Shown here piece by piece: positions 49,001 to 58,184 of a stretch of 64,000 nt of DNA. Origin of the DNA: Daphnia pulex. Its lineage: Eukaryota; Arthropoda; Branchiopoda; Diplostraca; Daphniidae. Positions within the stretch are counted from its first letter, which is position 1, and each line of letters starts with the position of its first letter. The stretch covers positions 7,772,501 through 7,836,500 of the forward strand of contig NC_060028.1 in assembly GCF_021134715.1 (NCBI RefSeq), in the 5' to 3' direction. A program made the translations under genes and the position numbers. A model generated the notes under the pieces. It did no database searches and was not told where the DNA came from. It saw only the letters and a program-made list of their open reading frames with translations.

Positions 49001-50039
49001 CTGGCATTGTGTGTACGTACGATGTACAGGCGACGAGTAAGCGACCCCTTGCGCCCCACTTTCACGAGTTGCGTCGCGTCAAGAGTCAAGATTTGAAGTG
49101 GAACGTTTTCGACGATCATTGCGTCCTCCTGAGGACGGCCAGCGTGACGTTCATGCAGAGCAGTTGGCAGAACCACGACCTCCTTCTCTCGGTCTACAAC
49201 GATAGCCTACAGGAGATGGCCGAGAATAAGGCGCCGTTCGCCCAGCCGGCCGTCGTCACTTTTACGACCCAAGTTCCAGCGCCACTCCTCCCTGTTCTGG
49301 GAATCAAAACTGCTGGTCCGTTTTCTTTTTTTTTCGTTTCGTATTTTTATGGCGTGTGACAATCAAACGGTCGTTTCCTTAATTTTTATGTCTTTTTGAT
49401 ATTATTATTTCTGTAGGAATTGAAGTTTTCCCACCTGGTCAAGTGGCCATGTTGAAACAATTGCCACACCTGTTGGCTTTGGAAATGGAAGGGCCGATGG
49501 AGCGCCTCCAGCACAGCTTCTCCATCCTCTTGCAAATCTGCCGGGCACTGGAGTGGCTTTTGCAACAGAAGCGAGCGGCCAACCATCTCAATCACGAAGA
49601 GATTGTCTTTTATCGTGAACATAGTCAAGACGCCTACCGACTCCTCTGGCTGCCGCAAGACGCCGAGCCGGCCTACGGTCTCTCAGTCAAGGAAACGCTG
49701 TCCAGCTGCATCCGACTTTTGGCACCTTTGCTGCCCGGCCAACTGGCCGACAAGCTTTTTGTCATCCTGCAACGAGACGTGGCGTCCGTCGACCGGATGT
49801 GTCAATTCCTCGAGTTCACCATGTTCGGCCCGTCGGCCGATCTGATTGACGGCGATCACGATCAATCCGATCTGGACATGTTTCAACGCTGGCTGGACGT
49901 CGAGCGAGCATCTACGCTCAACGAGCTCATCCGGACGCAGGGTCTGTGGCGCGTCAAGCTGTCCGTCGTGGAAGAGTTCCGCTTGTCCTTTCTCATTTCC
50001 ACCTCCCCGCATCATCTTCTCGATACTAGCCAAATATAA
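43006..50039 (+). CDS. PEAK/Pragmin-family pseudokinase scaffold
   Basis: Catalytically dead scaffold related to PEAK1 and PRAG1 (SgK269, SgK223), which relay Src/Csk and Shc-Grb2 signals. Exons 43006-43620, 45509-47984, 48045-48290, 48396-48496, 48602-48943, 49030-49315 and 49417-50039 total 4689 nt, 1562 residues. The N terminus SSICKSFESNAWRNDLCSHC matches the family's CxxFxxxxWxxxxCxxCF signature. A long disordered part follows, with a PP1-docking-like KSVNF at 149-153 and a proline-rich stretch. Tyrosine motifs (AAEYANLGD, MPYDSLELK, EDGYIIPM) could be SH2 or PTB sites. Residues about 1240-1562 fit the SHED and kinase-like region (PHFHELRRVKSQDLKW, LLQICRALEWLL, FQRWLDVERA), with no HRD or DFG motif visible. 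AATAAA at 50301-50306. Confidence 0.85.
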
Positions 50040-51653
50040 AAAATTTTGTTTTTTCCGTTTTTTTTTTTTTTGTTTTTCCAGTAAATTTCATTTTTTTTTT
50101 AAACATTTTTCCATACATGTTCAGTCTGGTCTCTGGTGTGCCTTGATCTAATTTCCTTATTATCTCCTCAATTCTGTCGAATCCTTTTTTCCCCCTTTTC
50201 ATAACACTCATTCAATCGGCTCCCTTCCAATTCGATTGCTGGGTTAGAAACACCGTTGAAAACACGTATACATTCCATGTATATCATTCATCCAGATATC
50301 AATAAATATGCCTTCCAATTAATTCGCCGTCCTTTTTACCATGTAACAAAAATGTCATCGTAACCGGTTTTAAAAAAATACAGTATATTGCAATCATGCT
50401 CTATGTGAAAGTGCACATTTCCCCCCACTTTGGAACATTTCGTTTGCGCAGTTATGAGTAGAACAACCAGAGGAATTTCTGGAATCCCAAACTATTAATG
50501 CAGTTAAATGAAAGTGGGGTTTCTTTGCACTCAGACGGAGAGATTCAGGGTTATGAATTACACAATAAGTGCTAATTAGAAATGAAATTTTAAAATGAGG
50601 AAATTGTAAGTAAAATGTAAATTTAAAACATTTATTTTAGCAAGGCTAAAAAAGTTTTATTGGCTATATATCTATGCAACTTAGTAAAACCCGTGCTTCA
50701 CCTTGACAGCTATGCTAATTTGCTGAGTTAACAATCGCAAAAGCTTTATCGTGTACAGCTAGCTGTACACGCACACATTGCTAAGAAAGGCTGCACGTAA
50801 TAAGAACACCCACAAGATTGCTGTCAAGAATAGAATCTCACTCTGCTGTGATTGGAATTGTAGAATTTTTCCCGTAAAAGCAGTTACACATATGTACGCA
50901 TTTTTGGCAACGTCGATTGTGACGTAATGCGCTGATTTCATTAAATCTTGAGGACGCACAGTCTCACTTTTTAAAATTTTATTCGTCATTTAATGACATA
51001 ATGGGCAAGTATATTGTTAATAGATTAATTGATTGCGGATGAAAATTAATTGCCGAACAGTTTGTTTTCCTGTACCGAAGCAACTAATATTATTTGGTTT
51101 TTTGTCTCCATAAAAGCCTCCAAGTCGAGTTCGTAAGCGAGCGCCATCTCGACAGAATTTAATAATCCAATTTTTCTCAACAATAATAACAATCGGTAAG
51201 TTTAGTTGCGTTGAGATCACAAGGAAATCTGAAATATTACAAATGGGTACGCTACCATTTATTATTACCATCTTCGTAATAATAATCACAAAACTCAACG
51301 CTTTTTCCATGACAACGAAGATCTTTTACTTTTCCGCAACAAGATGGCGCTCACCAACGGACTTTTCTCACAGATTGCTATGTTTAAAATCTAAATATCT
51401 TTTAAAATAAAAAACGTCGATGAAAAATGATTTGTTCTGTCAGTTAATTTTTCAATTCTCATCTACTAAATCAATTAAAAATCTTCATGACCGAAATTTA
51501 AAAATAATGGGAGAGCGACGTCCTGCAGACAGAGAATTCCATGCGGCAATGGCTGTCAGCATGTGCCTGTAACATATGTCTCAACGTTCTCTTCCTTAAG
51601 TGTGACCTATTTTTGTCTTGCCATTTAAACGTTGATTGTTGACGTACTGTACA
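50040..51653. other. Intergenic between the PEAK gene and CDV3
   Basis: Contains the PEAK 3' UTR. Two minus-strand frames begin with real ATGs: 50759-50989 (76 codons, one predicted membrane helix near LTAILWVFLLRAAF) and 51017-51310 (97 codons, hydrophobic start). Neither resembles a known family. An AAGATGGCGCT motif (YY1-like) at about 51341-51351 suggests a promoter nearby. Confidence 0.4.
50759..50989 (-). CDS. Candidate small single-pass membrane protein
   Basis: Unrecognised 76-residue frame starting with ATG at 50989 (MTNKILKSETVRPQDLMKS). It has mixed composition and one hydrophobic helix near the C terminus (EILFLTAILWVFLLRAAF), ending NVCVYS. It is unlike the low-complexity shadow frames around it. 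No homologue is known to me and no splice partner was found, so it may be a chance frame. Confidence 0.2.
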   Translation of the reverse strand: MTNKILKSETVRPQDLMKSAHYVTIDVAKNAYICVTAFTGKILQFQSQQSEILFLTAILWVFLLRAAFLSNVCVYS

Positions 51654-52663
51654 ATGGCCGATTTAGATGATTTTTTTGCCAAGAAGGACAAGAAGAAATC
51701 TAAAGTCAAAAAGTTCACGGCTAGTGATCTGATGACTTCATCTAAATTTGGAGAAGACGTGGCAGCCCCTCCGACCGGTGTTCCCAAGAAACAACCAGCA
51801 GCAGAAAGGCCAAAGAAAGAAGAAGTTACTGTACAGGAAACTGTAGATTCTGAAGGTGTTTCTGTCAAAAGCAAACCCACTGTTGAAGTGGAAGAGGAAG
51901 AATGGGGTGAATTTGAACAAGAGAAGGAGCGTGATTATTCTGGCCTTAAAATCCAGAAACTGCAAATCCAAGACTCCGAAGATGACTATGGAGATGAATC
52001 TGGTGAAACAGAGCTGAATGAAGAGGGAGAAATTATTAAAAAGGAACCTGCAGGACCTTGGAACAAGATCAATGCTCAGCCAACCCCTACTGCTGGTTTG
52101 TTAAGAAAAACTGTTTAACGAATAATTGCTCCAGATTTTTAATATTATAAATTTTTTCATTTTAGTTAAAGTTAAGGAAGCAGCAGTGGAAATTCCTACT
52201 CCAAATACTTCAGGAGGTGTTTATATTCCACCAACGAGAAGACTCCAGTCTGCTGGTGGAAGTAGCTCAAGCTCATCTGCTGCCTCAAAATCACGAACTG
52301 GTTCGAAAAAGTCATGTGTCAAAAAGGATATTTTTTTTTAAACATTAAATACTTTGATTCCAGGCAAAAAGGAAAAGGGTGCACCAGACTTGAGCAATCA
52401 AGATTATTTCCCTACACTGTCGGCAGCCGTAGCTATTGAGCAAAACAACTACAAACTCAAGAAGTACAGATTTATTTGGTTATAGTTGTACGACATTTTC
52501 TTAATCCATTTTCTATAATTTCAGATTTGAACAGACGGAGCGTGGTTTTACCGAAGCCAAACCCAGTCGATCCCATTCTAATCGCAACGCTGTTGTTCCG
52601 GGACACGAAGGTCCTCATCTTCATTTGGGCAACAAATTCAATGCCCTCTCCAACGACGAATAG
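51654..52663 (+). CDS. CDV3: CDV3 homologue
   Basis: Conserved, mostly disordered cytosolic protein of poorly known function (first described as carnitine-deficiency-associated gene 3). Exons 51654-52095, 52166-52300, 52364-52463 and 52525-52663 total 816 nt, 271 residues. The N terminus MADLDDFFAKKDKKKSKVKKF matches the family's DNFFAKRDKKKKK. Other landmarks: EEEEWGEFEQEKERDYSGLKI, GPWNKIN, the SGGVYIPPTRR motif, and QDYFPTLSAA. The C terminus (GFTEAKPSRSHSN, HLGNKFNALSND) fits the tail of the family. Exons 2 and 3 with their intron, plus the end of exon 1, are repeated at 56644-57048. Confidence 0.92.
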
Positions 52664-54494
52664 CTAAAAGAAATGAAAAGTCAGGGTGTGTAAGTCTTCA
52701 ACTGTAAGGAGAAAGAAAAAGGTGAATGAATTGTTTCTGGTTGTAATTTCTCTTTCTTTCCCCCTTCCTCTGTGTGGGCGAGTCAACTGTCAGCAACGAG
52801 AGCGTAGAGGGAAAAGGGAGGCAAATATTCAAGGGACTTTGTTCTATAGTTTATGCTAGCTTAATTGATTCTTCCGTTGATACTGAAACTGAGGGCTTTC
52901 TTGGCGTTTTAACAGTGAATTTTGATTCTCTGTAGTTTTCTTTTTCTGCTCTTGATTGTCAAGAAGCAGGTGTGGGAATTGAGAGCTTTGATTTGCGGTA
53001 TGTTTCTATTGAGTGCTCCTAAGCGATCCTACTTGCCATTTGCGACCAAAATCAACGTATTGATCGATATTAGAGCCTATTATAATAATGAATTCCCTTT
53101 GCACTTTGATACTACTCGCAAAAACGTCTCGTCCCGCGGGTGCCACCTTCTTTTTAGCAATTTACCGCTCTTTCCCTCCTTTTCTTTCTTGTTTCCCAGG
53201 ATTTTTGTTTCTCGCTACCCGCGGTTGGATTGGAAATGACATATGAAAAAAAAACTAATAGATTGCAATTCAATTTTCCAAATTTTTATTTATATCAATG
53301 TTTATTGCCGGGTATGAAACGATGATCTGCCAAGTCACTTCTTTTTTGTGTATTATGTATATATTTTTCTTTTCACACGAGGATTGGGCATGTTTTCTTT
53401 TTCTTGTTAGATTTTTGGCAGTCCATGAGGGGAAGGGGTTACCCATTAGACTCTTGAGAGCCTTTAGCAAAGTTTAAACTTCGAGGGAACTTTGCCTACT
53501 TGCGCTATGGCGCCATTGGAAACCGTCTACTCAAGATTCGAGTTTTAATTGTTTGTTTCTTCCGACTAGTTATAGAAAAGCGCCATTCAACAACAACGCC
53601 ATGGGAAAGGAACATGAACGAATGAGGTACTTTATTTTCTTGACTGCTTTCGAGGGGCGTGCGACGAGTTTCAATAATAAATTAATAGACTGACTACGTC
53701 TGACGTAAACTCAAACTGTTTCGCCTTCAGATATAGGCCCCAACGGTTAATCAGGAATCGAGAGCTTTTGTCAACACAAGCTCTTCTGAACGCGTTAACC
53801 AGTAGGCCCACATCTGACTCGATAAGGGGATGTCGTCATAAGTAGCACCGATACCTAGAGTAAGGGTTGGTGTATACAACTATTTTACCAAAAAAACTGA
53901 ACATTTATCTTAAATTTACCCTTGTACTTGGGTCCTGTTCGTTCATGTAAACGTTGATCAGCTGGGGTGCTTTGGGGGTGGTTGGCTTCGAGAGCCCAGT
54001 TGATATATTTCGAATGCATAGAAGCGGTTTCGTCCAGGAGCAAGAGTCTCACAGATAAAATTAATTTAAGATCTCAGCTTCAGAGTTTTGCATTGCATTT
54101 TAAAATTCGTATAGTTTTCGAGAAAACAATCCTGTCGAACTAGGCAAGCTACCGTGAAACATTTTTAAGTCGTCTGCGTACAATGTCCAGCAATGTTCAT
54201 ATCGGCATAATATCGGCGACTTCTAATTCATGCTCATCACAGCAGAGCCAAAGGTGACCACTAAGAGATCGAAGGCAAGTTATCTGGTAAAGGATAATTT
54301 GCATTAATTCGCATTAATTGATTTTGGTGTTAGCAGATATAGGCAATAGGCTGTATGATATAGTGTGCAGTCCACCCGATTCAGTTTGCTGAAGCTGAAG
54401 AAATGTGCCAGCAGCGAATTTACGATTAACATAGAAACCAATTGACCCTCAACGCGACCTTTCCGGACCTTTCGCATTCACAGATGGCAGATGT
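52664..54494. other. CDV3 3' flank and intergenic sequence
   Basis: No coding frame recognised. The first few hundred bases are probably CDV3 3' UTR (T-rich and C-rich). From about 53470 the sequence becomes anonymous and leads into the telomere-like tract. Confidence 0.5.
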
Positions 54495-54572
54495 TAACCT
54501 AACCTAACCCAACCCTAACCTAACCTAACCCTAACCTTAACCTAAGCTAAGCTAAGCTAAGCTAACCTAACC
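54495..54572. repeat. Interstitial telomere-like repeat
   Basis: About fourteen degenerate units, mostly TAACC (CCTAA), with variants CCCTAA and GCTAA. The complement is TTAGG, the usual arthropod telomeric repeat. At about 54651-54664 the opposite orientation (TTAGGTTAGG) appears, so the block is flanked by a short inverted telomeric stretch. Confidence 0.85.
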
Positions 54573-54591
54573 AATTCACATTCGATATCAT

Positions 54592-54641
54592 CACGGCGAA
54601 GCCGTGAAAATCAACTTCGGGATCAGCACGGCGAAGCCGTG
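54592..54641. repeat. Two direct copies of a 15-nt hairpin
   Basis: CACGGCGAAGCCGTG occurs at 54592-54606 and 54627-54641, 35 nt apart, each able to form a 6-bp stem with a GAA loop. Both are followed by AAAAT. They sit between the two orientations of telomere-like repeat. Confidence 0.85.
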
Positions 54642-55418
54642 AAAATTAGTTTGTTAGGTTAGGATAACTGGATAAGTTATAGGATTATTTTCGAAGTATT
54701 GTCGAACGACGGGAATAGTAAAAGTCCAAATTGCTTACTAAAAACACGAATCCACGTGTTTCCGTTCCGTTAGCTTACACCTGGCACAAGAATACTAGTT
54801 GTCTAATAAAACAGTTTTCTATCTCTGGGCGGTCTAGTATGGCACGTTTAAAGGGTCATAAAAATGTAAAAAAAAGTTTCGCCGCAACGCCATCTAGCGG
54901 TAATTTCCTAATAAACGAAGTGTAGAGCTGCAATTGTTGCGTGAAATAACGTAAACCAGCAGCTATATTCATAGCACAATGTAAATGAAGATATTTCCCT
55001 CGAGGATATATAACACGAGGCGGTGTTGAAGTAAATTGTGAGAGCCTCGGAACACCACATAATAAATTTGGGAAAAATTGCATATGCTAGTGCTCTATTG
55101 ACGGAATTGCTGCTATAGACTATTTTTGAACAATTGCAATCTATTGTTTTTTTTTTGTTTTTTATGTAACAGTTCAAATTCAACCATTGATATAACTAGA
55201 AAAAAAAATCAAGATTTTGATTTAAGGAGGTAAATTAGTAAATTGCTCGTTATTCTATAATTTTTTAAAAAAGATGCACCCCTGGGGCGCATTTACTCCA
55301 AAAAATCCTTTAAGGACATTTTATTTGGTATATTGTATTTAAATATAAATAATACAATATAAAATACAATATCCATCTAGAACCTACAAAGTGCAGGCTC
55401 AAAGTTTACTTTATATAT

Positions 55419-55715
55419 GACGGTCGTAGCCTAGCGGTTAGAGCGACTGGAATTCGAAGATGTACTCTCCAGCTTGGTACGGGTATGCTTTCTCATTAAC
55501 AGCCATCATGTGTTTCCTGCCAAGGGTGGCACTGTGCATGCTTGGTACTGTAATGAGCGATGATGCATCGCTATGTCATCATCTTCGGAGGCTATGGTTG
55601 TTTACAATAGAATCACATTGGACTACATTTGTATCCCACTAGATGGACTAATACACCTGTAACGTTGTAAAAGACATAGACTAGGGCGTACTGTACGGTT
55701 GTACCTGACCTGAAC
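55419..55715 (+). mobile_element. Possible tRNA-derived SINE
   Basis: The left end has a pol III A-box-like run (TAGCCTAGCGGTTAGAGC), typical of tRNA-derived SINE heads. A B-box is not convincing: GGAATTCGAAGA is close in sequence but too near the A-box. The body is GC-richer than the flanks. The right boundary is a guess, placed before the following T-rich stretch. No target-site duplication was identified. Confidence 0.35.
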
Positions 55716-56133
55716 AAATACTGGATAAAATTTTTTTTGTTTTTCTAATTAACAAAGAATTACGATTTTTGACAAAATAATATTTTTTTCAAAATTCAAA
55801 ATCATACTGTTTGTTTGTTTTCGGTTTTTATCTTTGAAAATGAAAATGTTTTTATTTTTTTATCTTAGACTTAACTTACCTTCTACACAAACCTTTTAGT
55901 CTTTCAGTTCATGAGTTCAAAACCTTGCACTAGCAAAAATTTTGTTTAGCCATTTTTAGCCTAGATTTCATTTTTATTATTTATTACTGAGGCTGGAAGG
56001 AATCTTTCTCTGATGAATTTCATTTTTGATTAAGAATTTATTAAATTTTTATTTTTTCCCTTCAGTTCGCCCTTCACCCTTCAGTTAGCAAATTACAAAA
56101 TGTGTACTAATGTGTGAGTTAAAAAATTCATTG

Positions 56134-56350
56134 CAAAGTTAGAAAGTTTTTGTTCGCCCGTTGATTATCTTATTTTAAAAATATTGCACAGCCTTTCAAT
56201 ATTGCCTTCAAAAAATAATAATAATTGCTAGATGGCTATTGGCTAAGTCGGAAAGTTTTTGTCGCCCATTGATTATCCTTATTTCAAATACTGCACAGCT
56301 CTGCCATTTTCATTTTTTTTAAAAATAAACCGCTAGTTGCTAGATGGCAG
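56134..56350. repeat. Imperfect tandem duplication, about 110-nt unit
   Basis: Copy 1 starts at about 56140 and copy 2 at about 56250. Both run AAAGTTTTTG, CGCCC, TTGATTATC, TGCACAGC, then an A/T-rich stretch, and end with GCTAGATGGC. The copies have about 15-20% differences and small indels. Confidence 0.75.
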
Positions 56351-56643
56351 CTTCCGTATTTGTTTCTTTCTTCGCTAGATGGTGTTTAGCTGGTCTGATA
56401 ATGTGACATTTATTGCAAACGCCTGCAGAGTACAGACACTGAGTAAAAAGTAAACATTGTCTCTTCGACGTTTTACATCATGAGAATTACAAAAAAGCAG
56501 TTTAACTTTTTGTTGTTTTATTTTGCTGAATGTTAACCATTTATTTATGAATAATCAGGAAATGCAGCCTATAATCTCTATAATCTCTACTTCATGCTTC
56601 TTACATTTACATCGTGAAACGACAAACGGGGCGAAATGGGCGG

Positions 56644-57048
56644 CCCCTACTGCTGGTTTGTTAAGAAAAACTGTTTACACGAATAATTGCTCCAGATTTT
56701 TAATATTATAAATTTTTTCATTTTAGTCAAAGTTAAGGAAGCAGCAGTGGAAATCCCTACTCCAAATACTTCAGGAGGTGTTTATATTCCACCAACGAGA
56801 AGACTCCAGTCTGCTGGTGGAAGTAGCTCAAGCTCATCTGCTGCCTCAAAATCACGAACTGGTTTGAAAAAGTCATGTGTCAAAAAGGATATTATTTTTT
56901 TAACATTAAATACTTTGATTCCAGGCAAAAAGGAAAAGGGTGCACCAGACTTGAGCAATCAAGAATATTTCCCTACACTGTCGGCAGCCGTAGCTATTGA
57001 GCAAAACAACTACAAACTCAAGAAGTACAGATTTATTTGGTTATAGTT
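56644..57048 (+). pseudogene. CDV3: Duplicated CDV3 fragment (exons 2-3)
   Basis: 405 nt nearly identical to 52084-52487: the last 12 bases of exon 1, intron 1, exon 2 (56727-56861), intron 2, exon 3 (56925-57024) and the start of intron 3. I counted under ten differences, including a one-base insertion in intron 1 and substitutions such as GTTC to GTTT after the exon 2 donor. Introns are kept, so it arose by DNA duplication, not retroposition. The exon 1 body, start codon and last exon are missing, and the 3' end is fused to STAG sequence in another frame. The few differences suggest a recent event. Confidence 0.9.
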
Positions 57049-58184
57049 TTTATAATTTTTATTATTACGATGATTACGGTGACATCATTAAGACATTATT
57101 GGGAAAAACTCGAAACATCAACAAAATTACCAGTGCAAAAACTATGGTTCTTAGTCTCTCCTTGCTGTTTCACGATCTAACAAGGGATGGTGGAAGTCGT
57201 ATTGATCGGCAGTCAGAAGAATTTCTTAGTGTCAAGGTATGAAACAAATTTAAACCTTACTGACAGCATTACTTTTCACTCAAATATTTATAATGAAATA
57301 ATAATAATTGTAATAAATTTGTCCGTAGGAATTGGCCAAAGAATTGGCCATGTCATTTGGACTCGATACGGTGAAAAATCGCGAAGCTATCACCGCCCTT
57401 CGTAGAGACGGAATTATTTTTGCCACAAATCCACTCGAGAATCCAAATAATCAAATTGGACCTCCTCTTAATTTAGCGTTTCTTGAAATTTGTGGCGAGT
57501 TTTCAAACAAACTGTTAAAACAAGACAAAAAGGTGGTTTTACAGTTTTTGGACCGAATGCTGATCATGGGTAGGCTTTCACCTCGTCGAGAATGGGAACC
57601 TTTCTACCGGAATTCCTTGGTTAATGGCGAAACTGATCCACCTCCGCATTCTGTCAGGAGCGCTAACAGACGACGTCGTCGTGATACAGGTATTTTATGG
57701 AATTTCTTAAAAGCTTTCTCTTGTGCATAATGGCAATTTCCAATTAACCTTCGTTCTATCATGTACCATTTTCAGTTTGTATTTTCTAAATTGTCGATAG
57801 AGTTGGCGTAATTACTTACGTTGTCGTCATATTCTTTGTTCTTTTGTTCCGTTCCTAAGGTTCATTACCTTAATGTTAATGTGGGACAAATGCTTTTTTC
57901 ACTTAATTGCCATCCTTATAAACCCTACAACAGAACCTAGTTTTTGGAATATAGCGGGAATTCAGGGTCATGGGTCAAATATGATGAATATTTTCATAGT
58001 TGACCGTTGTGTCTCATCTGTTCGTGGTGACCGCATGTAATTGATTTACTGACGAGATTTCAATTTGTTCGCAGGTGGAGACGACGGTGAAATCGCTGAT
58101 AACGATGATGGATCAGATCACGAATTTTGCCGAGTGCGGGTAATGTTACCCTGTTTGACTTCAGCATTTGAGTCTTGTGAATGA
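57049..58184 (+). pseudogene. STAG: 3' fragment of a STAG/stromalin cohesin subunit
   Basis: Encodes the C-terminal part of the SA/STAG cohesin HEAT-repeat subunit. Exons: about 57049-57236, 57329-57689, 58075-58184. Recognisable stretches are DYGDIIKTLLGKTR, KITSAKTMVLSLSLLFHDL, FGLDTVKNREAITALRRDGI, PPLNLAFLEICGEFSNKLL, QDKKVVLQFL and YRNSLVNGE. The last exon is acidic (GGDDGEIADNDDGSDHE) and either ends at TGA 58184 or splices further at CGG-GTAATG. About three quarters of a normal STAG (over 1000 residues) is missing upstream. The sequence begins exactly where the CDV3 copy ends, in a frame offset from CDV3 exon 3. No internal stop breaks the STAG part, so it is either a young pseudogene or a fragment captured as a new gene. 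Confidence 0.78.

Larger units (their letters stand above)
54573..56643. other. Repeat-rich anonymous region upstream of the CDV3 copy
   Basis: Besides the hairpins, the SINE-like stretch and the 56.1-kb tandem repeat noted separately, no gene was recognised. CTAGATGG-type motifs are concentrated here (54890, 55373, 55639, 56228, 56340, 56375). Confidence 0.5.
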
